This document shows positions 17,605-29,917 of a DNA stretch of 64,000 nucleotides, piece after piece. Both the position numbers and the translations under genes were made by a program. The notes under the pieces are model-generated. The model had not been told where the DNA came from and searched no databases. It saw nothing but the letters and a program-made list of their open reading frames with translations. The stretch is from assembly GCF_031085165.1 (NCBI RefSeq), contig NZ_JAVHTY010000001.1, positions 1,302,001-1,366,000 on the forward strand. The letters run 5' to 3'. This stretch comes from Pseudomonas sp. 102515 (lineage in GTDB: Bacteria; Pseudomonadota; Gammaproteobacteria; Pseudomonadales; Pseudomonadaceae). The stretch's first letter is position 1. The number at the start of each line of letters is the position of its first letter.

Positions 17605-18780
17605 ATGCGCGACATTGCCCGCGGTCAGGAAAGCGCCTGGCAGGTCTTCCTGATCTTCCTGCGCCTGGGCTGCACCAGCTTTGGCGGCCCCATCGCCCAC
17701 CTGGGCTACTTCCGCCAGGCCTTCGTCAAACGTCTCCAATGGCTGGATGAGGGCGCCTACGCCGAGCTGGTCGCGCTCTGCCAGCTCCTGCCCGGTCCGA
17801 CCAGCAGCCAGGTCGGCATGGCCCTGGGCCTGGGCCGCGCCGGTGGCTGGGGCCTGCTGGCGGCCTGGCTCGGTTTCACCCTGCCCTCCGCCCTGCTGCT
17901 GGTCCTGTTCGCCCTGAGCCTCGCCCACGCGCCGGGATTGGCCGACTCGGGCGCGGTGCATGGCCTCGAGGTCTTTGCCGTGGCGGCGGTGGCCCAGGCG
18001 GTCTGGAGCATGGGCCGCACCCTGTGCCCGGATGCCCCGCGCCGCGTCCTGGCGCTGGTCGCCGCCGGCCTGGCGCTCTGGCTGCCCGGTTCGGCGGGGC
18101 AACTGCTGGGGCTTGGCCTGGCCGCCCTGGTCGGTCGCCTGGCGCTGGCGCCGGCCGCCACACCGCCGGCCCTGGGCCTGCGAACCGGACTCTCCCGGCG
18201 GCTGGGGGGTGGCGCGCTGCTGCTGTTCCTGCTGCCGCTGCTGCTGTTGCCCGCCTGGGGCAACCTGGCCGAGGGTGTCTATCGCGCGGGTGCCCTGGTC
18301 TTTGGCGGCGGCCATGTGGTGCTGCCGCTGCTGCAGGCGGTGGTAGTGCCCGGCGGCCTGGTCAGCGATGGCCAGGTCATGGCCGGCTACGGCCTGGCCC
18401 AGGCGGTACCGGGCCCGTTGTTCACCTTCGCCGCCTACCTGGGCACCCTGGTGCCCTCGGCCCTGCCCGCCTGGCTCAATGGCCTGCTCTGGACCCTGCT
18501 GATCTTTCTGCCCGGCGCGCTCATCCTGCTCGCCGCCCTGCCCTTCTGGCAGGCCCTGCGCCAGCACCCCGGTTGGCAGCGCGCCTTGACCGGGCTCAAC
18601 GCCGGCGTGGTCGGCCTGCTGCTGGCGGCCCTCTACGATCCGGTCTGGACGGGGGCCATCCAAAGCCTGCTGGACGTCGCTCTGGCGGCGCTTGCCCTGC
18701 TGCTGCTCTTGAGCACCCGCTGGTCGCCCGCCCTGGTCGCGCTATTGGTCGTCTTGACCGCGTGGTTGTTGAACTTTTAG
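17605..18780 (+). CDS. chrA: ChrA-family chromate transporter
   Basis: A protein of 391 residues made of two homologous halves. The first holds FLRLGCTSFGGPIAHLGYF and LCQLLPGPTSSQVGMALG; the second holds GALVFGGGHVVLPLLQ and GYGLAQAVPGPLFTFAAYLG. These are the paired FGGP/PGP motifs of the CHR superfamily. It exports chromate from the cytoplasm. It is the last gene of the ars cluster with a ten-base gap after arsC, so it should respond to ArsR, which is an unusual pairing. No chrB regulator is nearby. Confidence 0.9.
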   Translation: MRDIARGQESAWQVFLIFLRLGCTSFGGPIAHLGYFRQAFVKRLQWLDEGAYAELVALCQLLPGPTSSQVGMALGLGRAGGWGLLAAWLGFTLPSALLLVLFALSLAHAPGLADSGAVHGLEVFAVAAVAQAVWSMGRTLCPDAPRRVLALVAAGLALWLPGSAGQLLGLGLAALVGRLALAPAATPPALGLRTGLSRRLGGGALLLFLLPLLLLPAWGNLAEGVYRAGALVFGGGHVVLPLLQAVVVPGGLVSDGQVMAGYGLAQAVPGPLFTFAAYLGTLVPSALPAWLNGLLWTLLIFLPGALILLAALPFWQALRQHPGWQRALTGLNAGVVGLLLAALYDPVWTGAIQSLLDVALAALALLLLLSTRWSPALVALLVVLTAWLLNF

Positions 18781-18957
18781 CGCACTACCGTTTGGCGGCG
18801 TGCCACTAGTGGCCCGATGAAATTGCGGCGTGGTTCGCTGTCGCTCCGTGAAAAGCTAGGCACTGTCGGCGTGACGTTCAGCTGTATGAAACGTCTTGCC
18901 CTGCGCGAGAACGTGTCCAGCGAGCGCTCGGCCTGACATGCATTAAGGATGACCGCC

Positions 18958-20211
18958 ATGACCTACAAGAATCCCCTGGACACCACCGCCCCCCTGTTCA
19001 CCGCCGCCCTTGCCAAGGCGCCCCTGGTTGCCGCGCCCGCCAAGGCTGCCGGCACCTCTGACGGCGTCACCTACTACGCCTTCCAGAGCCAGCCCCGACT
19101 CACCCTCGGCATCAATACCGCGCCCGAATACGTCGGCTTCGCCAAGACCTTCGATGCCAAGGGTCCACACTATGCGGCCGCCTCGACCCTGAACGAACTG
19201 ACCCTGACCGGCCATTGGGAAGATCAGGTCACCCGCCTCGACGGCCATACCCGTGGCGCCACCGCCAGCGACAGCACCCTGGATTCAAGCATCGCCAAGC
19301 TCACCGTCAGCCTCACCGACGTGCCGACCAATCAGTTCAATGAAGGCGACATCATCACCCTGGACAACTTCGACGGCCTACAGACCTTCGATGGCTCCAG
19401 GTCCACAGCCGGCCTCTCGATCGACTTCCTGCATGGCTACACCGAAGGCCATGACTACTCCTATGCCAGCCAGAGCGCCTTTCTCAAGAACGTGACCACC
19501 GGCAGCGGCGGCGATCTGCTCCAGGTCAGCACCCGCACCGCTCCGGAACTCGAAAACGTGGCGGCTTTGAGCAACTCGCGGGTCAAGGCCATCACCGTCG
19601 ACAGCGGCGCGGGCGGCGACCAGATCGGTGCCCATATCCAGCAAGCCGACATGATCATCAATGCCGGCTCTGGCAGTGACTTCGTCGACATCCTGATCAC
19701 CGAAGGTGTGGCCGCTCACAATGCCACCCTGCGCGGCAATTACGGCCATGGCGCCACCGTTACCCTGGGCGAAGGCCGTGACACCCTGAGTCTGCTCAAC
19801 CCTTCCCTGGCCAACTTCGACGGTAGTAGCAGCGCCGCAGCCAACCGTGCCTTGGCAGCGAATCACGTGACGGTCACCGACTACAACGCGAACGATGACC
19901 ACATCATCTTCGGCTTCGCGGTGTACGACGAGAAAGCCGTGGTGACCATCCAGGACGCCGCCCTGGCGAAGGCGACCAGCCTGTTCGCCGCGCTCAACAC
20001 CGTGACCCAGTCCACCACCGGCCTGGTTAATGCCGCCGTCTTCCACTACGGCCAGGACACCTATGTCTTCCGTGACACAGGCTACGAAGGCCAGGTCGAC
20101 AACCTGGATTCCCTGATCAAACTGGTAGGCGTTCATAACCTCGATGACGTCGCCAGCACCGTCTCCGCTCGTGAGCGCTACGAGGCGGGCGGCACGCTTG
20201 GCTGGGGTTGA
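18958..20211 (+). CDS. Putative surface/secreted protein, bluetail-domain-like
   Basis: About 417 residues. The ATG at 18958 is chosen because AAGGA at 18945-18949 is correctly spaced before it; that site overlaps the alternative ATG at 18949. There is no signal peptide. The sequence is rich in G, D, T, N and A, with beta-strand spacing and RTX-like pieces (GAGGDQIGAHIQQADMIINAGSGSDFVDILI, GEGRDTLSLLNP). Its C terminus (YVFRDTGYEGQVDNLDSLIKLVGV) resembles the bluetail domain of putative surface proteins exported by type I secretion in pseudomonads. No secretion genes are adjacent. Function unknown; the family link is by eye. Confidence 0.7.
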   Translation: MTYKNPLDTTAPLFTAALAKAPLVAAPAKAAGTSDGVTYYAFQSQPRLTLGINTAPEYVGFAKTFDAKGPHYAAASTLNELTLTGHWEDQVTRLDGHTRGATASDSTLDSSIAKLTVSLTDVPTNQFNEGDIITLDNFDGLQTFDGSRSTAGLSIDFLHGYTEGHDYSYASQSAFLKNVTTGSGGDLLQVSTRTAPELENVAALSNSRVKAITVDSGAGGDQIGAHIQQADMIINAGSGSDFVDILITEGVAAHNATLRGNYGHGATVTLGEGRDTLSLLNPSLANFDGSSSAAANRALAANHVTVTDYNANDDHIIFGFAVYDEKAVVTIQDAALAKATSLFAALNTVTQSTTGLVNAAVFHYGQDTYVFRDTGYEGQVDNLDSLIKLVGVHNLDDVASTVSARERYEAGGTLGWG

Positions 20212-20229
20212 TCGCCCCTGAACGCCACG

Positions 20230-20248
20230 GCCGCCCCAACCGGGCGGC
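20230..20248 (+). terminator. GC hairpin after the surface-protein gene
   Basis: A perfect seven-pair stem, GCCGCCC and GGGCGGC, with a CAACC loop, 18 bases after the stop. No T run follows, so termination is plausible but weak. Confidence 0.4.
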
Positions 20249-20357
20249 TCGCCGGCCGCTTCTGTGAGGTACTCGTGGCTTACCACAAGAGCCGGGCACT
20301 CACGGCAGGGACCCAGGGTCTGTCTAGCGATACCCTTCCGAACACGAGGAACGCGCG

Positions 20358-21035
20358 ATGAAGATCCTGATGGTCCTGACCTCCCACAACCAGCTCGGCG
20401 ACACCGGCAAGAAAACCGGTTTCTGGCTGGAAGAATTCGCTGCCCCCTACTATGTCTTCAAGGATGCCGGTGCCGAGATCACCCTGGCCTCCCCCGCCGG
20501 TGGCCAACCGCCGCTGGACCCCAAGAGCGACGCCCCCGAGGCCCAGACCGAGTCCACCGAGCGCTTCAAGAACGATCCCGAAGCGCAGCAGGCCCTGGCC
20601 AACACCGTCAAGCTCGCCGAGGTAGAGGCCGAGGACTACGACAGCCTCTTCTATCCCGGCGGCCACGGCCCGCTGTGGGACCTCGCCGAGTCCCGCGATT
20701 CCATCGCCCTGCTCGAAGCCTTCGCCCAGGCCAACAAGCCCTTCGGCCTGGTCTGCCACGCCCCCGGCGTGCTGCGCCACGTCAAGGCCGCCGATGGCAC
20801 GCCGCTGGTCAAGGGCCGCACCGTCACCGGCTTCACCAACAGCGAGGAAGCCGGTGTGCAACTTACCGACGTGGTGCCCTTCCTGGTGGAGGACGAACTG
20901 AAGAAACTCGGTGCCCGTTACGAAAAAGGCCCGGACTGGGGCGAGTTCGTAGTGGAGGACGGCAACCTGGTCACCGGCCAGAATCCGGCCAGTTCGGAAG
21001 CCGCGGCGGATGCCCTGTTGACCAAGCTGGGCTGA
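20358..21035 (+). CDS. DJ-1/PfpI-family protein (type 1 glutamine amidotransferase-like; Hsp31-like)
   Basis: A protein of 225 residues preceded by a GAGGA ribosome-binding site. The nucleophile elbow GLVCHAPGVL places the catalytic cysteine at C133 with H134 beside it, and the upstream GFWLEEFAAPY supplies the conserved glutamate (E25/E26). This is the group of Hsp31-like glyoxalase III/chaperone proteins found widely in Pseudomonas as type 1 glutamine amidotransferase domain proteins. It probably handles methylglyoxal or oxidatively damaged proteins in the cytoplasm. A strong terminator follows, so it is a single-gene unit. Confidence 0.9.
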   Translation: MKILMVLTSHNQLGDTGKKTGFWLEEFAAPYYVFKDAGAEITLASPAGGQPPLDPKSDAPEAQTESTERFKNDPEAQQALANTVKLAEVEAEDYDSLFYPGGHGPLWDLAESRDSIALLEAFAQANKPFGLVCHAPGVLRHVKAADGTPLVKGRTVTGFTNSEEAGVQLTDVVPFLVEDELKKLGARYEKGPDWGEFVVEDGNLVTGQNPASSEAAADALLTKLG

Positions 21036-21049
21036 ACGTCGCGAACCTG

Positions 21050-21077
21050 AAAAAGCCCGCCTGATGGCGGGCTTTTT
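21050..21077. terminator. Rho-independent terminator
   Basis: A perfect 12-bp stem (AAAAAGCCCGCC and GGCGGGCTTTTT) with a TGAT loop, 14 bases after the DJ-1 gene stop. The flanking A and T runs make it usable from both strands. Confidence 0.92.
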
Positions 21078-21448
21078 CGTTGTGGTCCATCACCACAGAC
21101 CTGGCGGCTCGCGCGCGGGAGAGCTGGGCACAGGGCTGCCCCCGTTTCCCGAATGCTCAGGCGGACCGGCCAGGCACGCGCATCTGCATCGCTGAACGAC
21201 CACCAGAGGTCTCCGCCAAGCGCTTGGTCGCCGACAATCGTCAAGGCTGTTCACCAGCGCTCGCCTCGCCTATAACTATGACGATTGGCTATTCGAACAA
21301 GATCAAAGTGCCACTAGTCGCAAAGGTTGCAGAAATCCAAGCGCCAGCCGACACCCTCCCATGAGCGCAGCCTTCAACCTGCTCCGCCCAGGCTGGAAAG
21401 GATATCCGTGCAGTGGGTTACCTGGTCGTATTTTCAGAGCATTGCCCG
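21078..21448. other. Intergenic region upstream of the GGDEF-EAL gene
   Basis: About 370 bases with no credible gene. The last third (from about 21270) is more A/T-rich and is the natural place for the promoter of the GGDEF-EAL gene, but I see no clear -35/-10 pair or operator. Confidence 0.5.
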
Positions 21449-23395
21449 ATGAAGAAAATCCTGCTCGGCGTGCGAGTCCTGATGTCCGTGCCCAAGGACA
21501 ATCCTGGCCTGGTCAAGGCGCAATACCTCGCGCTGTCTCGGCAGCTGCCGATGATGTACTTCATCCTGCTGACCAACACCCTGCTGCTGGCCGGCACCCA
21601 CCATGCCGTCGCGCCACGCTGGCTGGTGCTTTACTGCCCGTTGATCATGACGCTGTTCGGCGTGATCCGGGCGGCCGAATGGGTCCGCACACGCAATCAG
21701 CCGCGCAGTCCGACGCAGATGCTCTCGGCTCTGAAGCGCACCAACAGGCTCGCGCCCTTCGTGGCCTCGGCCTTCACCGCCTGGGCGCTGGCGCTGTTTC
21801 CCTATGGCGACAGCTATACCCAGGCGCACGTGGGCTTCTACATGGCGATCACCGTGATCGGCTGCATCTTCTGCATGATGCACCTGCTGCCCGCGGCCCT
21901 GGCCACCACCGCCGTGGTCAACACGGCGTTCGTGGTGTTCTTCGCCTCCACCACCATCGGCACCTTCGTGGCCACGGCGATCGACGTCCTGCTGGTGTCC
22001 GTCGCCATGCTCGTCATTCTCAAGGCGCAGTATGGCGACTTCACCCGGCTGGTGAACATGCAGGCGCAGACGGCGAAACTCAGCGAGGAAAATCTCAAGC
22101 TGGCCAATCAGGACAGCCTGACCGGCCTCGCCAATCGGCGGCAATTCTTTGCCCGCCTCGATACCCTGCTGGCGGACGCGCGCGCGCAGGGGACCCGTCT
22201 GGCCGTGGGCCTCATCGACCTGGACGGCTTCAAGCCGGTCAACGATCTCTATGGCCATAGCGTCGGTGACCGGCTGCTCTATCAGGTGGGCCAGCGCCTG
22301 AGCGGCCTGCTCGACGAGGACGTCCACCTGGCCCGCCTGGGCGGCGACGAATTCAGTCTGATCATCACCAGGGTCCTGAACGATGAGCAGCTGCGGGCGT
22401 TTGGCGAACAGGTCTGCGCCAGCCTGCGCGAGCCCTTCCTGCTGGTGGACATGCCCATCCAGATCAGTGGCTCGCTGGGCATCGCCACCTTTCCCGACCA
22501 GGCCTTCACCGCCACGGACGTCTATGAGCACGCCGACTACGCCCTGTACCAGAGCAAGCGCCACCGCCCGGGCACGGCCTGCCTGTTCAGCACCATGCAC
22601 CGCCAGCAACTCAATCGCGAAGGCCTGACCGAACAGGCTTTGCGCCGGGCCGACCTGGACCGCGAGTTCTACATGGTCTTCCAGCCCATCGTGGACATCC
22701 ACAGCAAGCAGACCGTGGCCTTCGAGGCCCTGGCCCGCTGGGAAAGTCCGGAGCTGGGCAACGTGCCACCGGGTGATTTCATCCCGACCGCCGAGCGCGT
22801 CGGCATGGTCAATCGCCTCACCCTACCCTTGCTGAGCAAGGCCCTGAATGCGGCCGCGTGCTGGCCCAAGGGCATCCGCCTGGCCTTCAACCTGTCCGCC
22901 CACGACTGCGGCTCGGAAGACGCCGCCCAGCAGATCGTCGAACTGATCAAGCGCAGCGGCTTCGACCCGGCCTGCCTCGACCTGGAAATCACCGAAACCG
23001 CCGCCATCCAGGACCTGCCCCAGACCCAGCGCGCCATCAGCCGCTTTCGCGAACTGGGTTGCGGCATCTCCCTCGACGACTTCGGCACCGGCTATTCCAG
23101 CCTGAGCCAGATCCACGCCCTGCCGCTGACCAAGCTGAAAGTGGACCGCACCTTCGTCACCGACCTCCACCTCGACCCGGCCAGTTTCAAGATCGTCAAA
23201 TCCCTGATCGCCCTGTGCCAGGACATGCAGCTGGACTGCATCGTGGAAGGGGTGGAAACCGCGGCAGAACTGGGTGCTTTGAAAAACCTTGGCTGTACCA
23301 GAGCGCAGGGTTATCTGTTCGCCAAGCCCATGCGGGCGAGTGATATCAGGGGTTGGTTGGACGGGGAACATTTGGACGAGGTGTTGGCGGTTTGA
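21449..23395 (+). CDS. Membrane GGDEF-EAL cyclic-di-GMP enzyme
   Basis: About 648 residues from the ATG at 21449; an ATG at 21482 is also possible and neither has a strong ribosome-binding site. The N-terminal ~195 residues hold five or six hydrophobic segments of a membrane sensor. The GGDEF motif is canonical at 298-302, but the RxxD inhibitory site upstream is absent (DEDV). The EAL motif is canonical at 426-428, and DDFGTGYSS and KVDRTFV in the EAL domain are intact, so both diguanylate cyclase and phosphodiesterase activities are possible. It would make or break cyclic di-GMP at the inner membrane. It stands alone and marks the last core-like gene before the less GC-rich region. Confidence 0.9.
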   Translation: MKKILLGVRVLMSVPKDNPGLVKAQYLALSRQLPMMYFILLTNTLLLAGTHHAVAPRWLVLYCPLIMTLFGVIRAAEWVRTRNQPRSPTQMLSALKRTNRLAPFVASAFTAWALALFPYGDSYTQAHVGFYMAITVIGCIFCMMHLLPAALATTAVVNTAFVVFFASTTIGTFVATAIDVLLVSVAMLVILKAQYGDFTRLVNMQAQTAKLSEENLKLANQDSLTGLANRRQFFARLDTLLADARAQGTRLAVGLIDLDGFKPVNDLYGHSVGDRLLYQVGQRLSGLLDEDVHLARLGGDEFSLIITRVLNDEQLRAFGEQVCASLREPFLLVDMPIQISGSLGIATFPDQAFTATDVYEHADYALYQSKRHRPGTACLFSTMHRQQLNREGLTEQALRRADLDREFYMVFQPIVDIHSKQTVAFEALARWESPELGNVPPGDFIPTAERVGMVNRLTLPLLSKALNAAACWPKGIRLAFNLSAHDCGSEDAAQQIVELIKRSGFDPACLDLEITETAAIQDLPQTQRAISRFRELGCGISLDDFGTGYSSLSQIHALPLTKLKVDRTFVTDLHLDPASFKIVKSLIALCQDMQLDCIVEGVETAAELGALKNLGCTRAQGYLFAKPMRASDIRGWLDGEHLDEVLAV

Positions 23396-23796
23396 CTCGT
23401 AGGGGTACCAGGTGCGACGCGAGCTCATGTCCAAGCAGCGACTTCTGGTTCAGCCGCGTCCGCTCACAACTGTAATCCCGCAACACCTTGCCCGCTTGGG
23501 TTTACGTAGGCACTCATGCCATTTCATTTAGAATCTTCAAGAAGTTCAGGTTAGCCCGATGAGTATGGGCTTGACCCTGCAATCCTGTAGCCCGCGAAAA
23601 GCCGACAGAGACATACTCGCTTGCGCGACACGCTCGGCCTGCTGGGCTTAGAACATGAATACCGTGATGTGATCATTCCGTGACTGGTGGCGGCAAGAAA
23701 CGGACGTTGACAAGCGACCGCTACTGCCCCTTAGCGGACATTAGTCGCTAGATGGATAATCCAACGGATTACTTATGAATTTGAGCAAAGAAACCC
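23396..23796. other. Gene-free stretch at the left edge of the putative island
   Basis: About 400 bases without a credible gene. Base composition falls sharply from the GC-rich gene to its left. It contains one small palindrome at 23718-23737. I see no tRNA, integrase or insertion sequence end. Confidence 0.6.
23718..23737. repeat. CCGCT-N10-AGCGG palindromic repeat
   Basis: A 20-base hairpin with arms CCGCT and AGCGG around ACTGCCCCTT. A copy with the same arms, the same spacing and a different loop lies at 40948-40967, near the other end of the less GC-rich region. It resembles dispersed intergenic palindromes of Pseudomonas. Confidence 0.5.
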
Positions 23797-24036
23797 ATGG
23801 AGCTTCATGAGCACTTGGATCAGGTCAAGGACGCCAAGACCTTTTTGGCTTTTGCCCACGCCTTGGCTGAAGATAAGTCGAATGGTAACTGGGAAAACGG
23901 GACGATAGAAACCTTCTTGGACGGAGCTATTGCGTGGGCCGAGGCCAGTAATTTTGGCATCGATCAGGGGCTTCAAGGCTCCAATCCTTGGGGGCAATTC
24001 GCTAATTTTTTGTACTGCGGAAAAATCTACGAGTAA
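23797..24036 (+). CDS. Small DUF7660-like protein
   Basis: A protein of 79 acidic residues (MELHEHLDQVKD... FLAFAHALAEDK... WENGTIETFLDGAIAWAEAS... CGKIYE). The spacing of F/L and W residues, with the WEN-TIE-FLDGAIAW block, matches what I recall of the small DUF7660 family, often found near polymorphic toxin or immunity loci. No toxin gene is adjacent. It is isolated in a gene-poor, AT-richer stretch. Function unknown. Confidence 0.6.
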   Translation: MELHEHLDQVKDAKTFLAFAHALAEDKSNGNWENGTIETFLDGAIAWAEASNFGIDQGLQGSNPWGQFANFLYCGKIYE

Positions 24037-24696
24037 ACAGGTGAGGTGTTCATTTGCTTTTAGCGTTGCTTCTACCGAGCAGCGGAACTGAATCGCCCTT
24101 GGCTTCGTAGGCACATCGAACGGCTGCAAGGGGTCGGATGCAGCCCTTGCGCAGGCCCCGCTTTGCCGGCGGATTATGCCAATTAGATTGAACATAATAC
24201 CCGCTCGCACGCGGCGTAGGGGCTGTTGCAGTCCACAGCTTGCCATTTTCTTGCAGCCAAAGTTTGGGGCTTCTAGATCAGGTCATATAAGGGGATTTAG
24301 GGGGCTACGCTGAGATCGACTTTGAAAATGGGCGTTCTCTCTCTATTTTAATTTGGCAGCGATAGTCCGATAGGTGTTTTTACACAGTTTGGGCACCTAC
24401 TCGTTACAGTTTTATTGCTCAAGGCAAAGCCATACCCGCCCTCACCTCATCTACAGCCCCTGCTTTTGACAGTTCTGGAATGCTGTGCTTAGGTTTCTAG
24501 CGCTGCCGGATCCAACCATGCTTGCTGGTAAATCTGACCGCAACCTTGATGATGAGCGTCGTTCTGCCAGGTGAAGCTTAGCCTGTCAGATGCTGGATTG
24601 CGTGCCCAGCCATTGACGGGCTGCGCGTTCGGTCATCCCCAAAGCGCTTGGTCGTGTGGTGAAACGCTGCCATCCGGCCTTCGATCGAAGGTTTCT
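24037..24696. other. Gene-free stretch upstream of aspT
   Basis: About 660 bases with no credible coding sequence on either strand and a lower GC content than the core genes. It holds an interrupted palindrome at 24173-24198 that resembles a recombinase site, and presumably the promoter of aspT. Nothing else was recognised. Confidence 0.6.
24171..24207. other. Candidate recombination (att-like) site, left copy
   Basis: ATTATG (24173-24178) and CATAAT (24193-24198) flank CAAT-TAG-ATTG, making an almost perfect dyad with a short centre, the layout of a tyrosine-recombinase core. The adjoining 24191-24207 (AACATAATACCCGCTCG) matches 32681-32697 in 14 of 17 positions, just before the shortened recombinase gene. 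Both copies bracket the aspT-to-lactate-permease genes. Confidence 0.35.
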
Positions 24697-28034
<3,338 letters not shown>

Positions 28035-28334
28035 ATGCGCGCAAAGAGTCGTAATCGGCACGGCTCACGAGTACATCCAGGAATGGGTCAGGTTAAAGAG
28101 AAACGCCTACTCCGCGCCGCTATGCAAACTTTTGGCAAGCGGCGACGAGGCCCGGATGACTAATCCGCTTTCGCCTGACTTTTTGGGCCGGACATTGCGG
28201 CCGGGGCGCTTCCCAGTCATGGGGAGGTTAGTGGCAGCTTTCAAAATCGTCTGCGTCCATTCCGCTCGTAGGGATGGCTAAGGCAACGCTCCCCAGGGGC
28301 GCCACGGCTCACGGAACAGAATCAGGAAAGTGTC
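28035..28334. other. Non-coding gap between aspD and the anion transporter
   Basis: 300 bases with no convincing gene; the open frames here are short and unlike proteins. It may hold a separate promoter for the transporter, but I see no clear -35/-10 or terminator. Confidence 0.55.
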
Positions 28335-29840
28335 ATGTTCAACCGCATCCGCGCTGCGTTCATTTACTTCAACTCCGTTGTGCCTTTCAAGCTACCGCAG
28401 GCTTTGATTACCACTGCCGTTCTGGCCGCCTTGCTGCTCGTTCCGGCCCCGGACGGCCTCACCGACGAGGCTTGGGGGCTTGTCGCTATCTTTCTCACCA
28501 CCATCGTGGCCATCATTCTCAAGGTAATGCCCATCGGCGTGATGGCGGTGATGGCCATCGTAATCCTTGCGCTCTCGCAAGTGACCTCGACAAGCTCGAA
28601 AGGGGCAATTGCCGATGTGCTGTCCAGCTTTTCCAGCCCGCTGATCTGGCTCATCGTAGTCGCCATTCTAATTTCGCGCGGTCTAAAGAACACGGGGCTG
28701 GGCAACCGTATCGGCATGCTGTTCATAGCGCTGCTGGGCAAGCGCACCCTCGGCATCGGGTATGGCCTGGCTATCTGTGAATTGGTGCTTGCGCCGTTCA
28801 CCCCAAGTAACACGGCACGCGGCGGCGGCATTGTGCACCCGGTCATGAAATCCATCGCCAACGCCTTTGATTCCGATCCAGCCAATGCCACGCAGGGCAA
28901 GGTCGGCACGTATCTGGCGCTGGTCAACTACCACGCCAACCCGATCACTTCGGCGATGTTCCTTACGGCTACTGCGCCCAATCCGCTGGTGGTGGATTAC
29001 GTGGCCAAGGCTACCGACCAGCAGCTGCAGCTGTCATGGACCACGTGGGCGCTGTGCATGCTGGTACCTGGGCTGTTCTGTCTGCTAGCCATGCCGCTAG
29101 TGATCTACCTCCTATCACCGCCCGGGCTCAAGGTCACTCCGGACGCGGTGCGTTTCGCCAAGGGCGAGCTGCAGCGGATGGGCCCCCTGGCCCCAAAGGA
29201 AAAGGTGATGATCTTCACCTTCGGGCTGCTACTGGTACTGTGGGCCAATCTGCCTGCACTGTTATTCGGTCCCGCCTACACACTTGATCCTACGGTCGTG
29301 GCATTCGTCGGCCTGTTTGTGCTCATCATCACCGGCACACTGGACTGGGACGATGTGCTGTCTGAGAAAAGCGCTTGGGACACACTGATCTGGTTCGGTG
29401 CGTTGGTCATGCTTGCCGAGCAGCTCAACAAGCTTGGAGTGGTGAGCTGGTTCACTGAGGGCATGAAGGCTGCCATCATTGCCAGCGGCATGAATTGGCA
29501 GCCGATCGCGGCTGTCCTGGTACTTGCCTTCGTGTTCTCTCATTACCTGTTTGCCAGCACCACAGCGCACATCAGTGCAATGATGCTGGCCTTCCTCGGT
29601 GTGGGCGCGTTGCTCATTCCGCCGGAATACCTGATTGCCTTCATGCTCATGATGACGGCCGGGTCCGCCATCATGATGACGCTGACCCACTATGCAACCG
29701 GCACTTCGCCCATCATCTTCGGTAGCGGCTATGTCACGCTCGGACTGTGGTGGCGCGTCGGCTTGGTCATGTGTCTGTTCGAATTGCTAGCGTTCGCACT
29801 GGTGGGCGGCGTGTGGTGGAAACTGTTGGGGTTCTGGTGA
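28335..29840 (+). CDS. DASS/CitT-type organic-anion transporter (SLC13 superfamily)
   Basis: A protein of 501 residues with 12 or more hydrophobic segments. The motif LAPFTPSNTARGGGIVHPVMKSIA contains the SNT signature of the DASS family, close to the CitT/TtdT/2-oxoglutarate-malate branch, and the second half has SHYLFASTTAHISAMM and HYATGTSPIIFGSGY. These proteins move citrate, succinate, tartrate, malate or 2-oxoglutarate, often by exchange. An AGGAAAG ribosome-binding site precedes the ATG. In context it would feed or remove C4 acids around aspartate metabolism; the exact substrate is not readable. Confidence 0.88.
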   Translation: MFNRIRAAFIYFNSVVPFKLPQALITTAVLAALLLVPAPDGLTDEAWGLVAIFLTTIVAIILKVMPIGVMAVMAIVILALSQVTSTSSKGAIADVLSSFSSPLIWLIVVAILISRGLKNTGLGNRIGMLFIALLGKRTLGIGYGLAICELVLAPFTPSNTARGGGIVHPVMKSIANAFDSDPANATQGKVGTYLALVNYHANPITSAMFLTATAPNPLVVDYVAKATDQQLQLSWTTWALCMLVPGLFCLLAMPLVIYLLSPPGLKVTPDAVRFAKGELQRMGPLAPKEKVMIFTFGLLLVLWANLPALLFGPAYTLDPTVVAFVGLFVLIITGTLDWDDVLSEKSAWDTLIWFGALVMLAEQLNKLGVVSWFTEGMKAAIIASGMNWQPIAAVLVLAFVFSHYLFASTTAHISAMMLAFLGVGALLIPPEYLIAFMLMMTAGSAIMMTLTHYATGTSPIIFGSGYVTLGLWWRVGLVMCLFELLAFALVGGVWWKLLGFW

Positions 29841-29917
29841 ACCTCATAATAAGCCCTGCCACCGACCTCACTCCGACCGACGCAGAACCCTTCCATGCCC
29901 AGAAACGGATACTTCAG

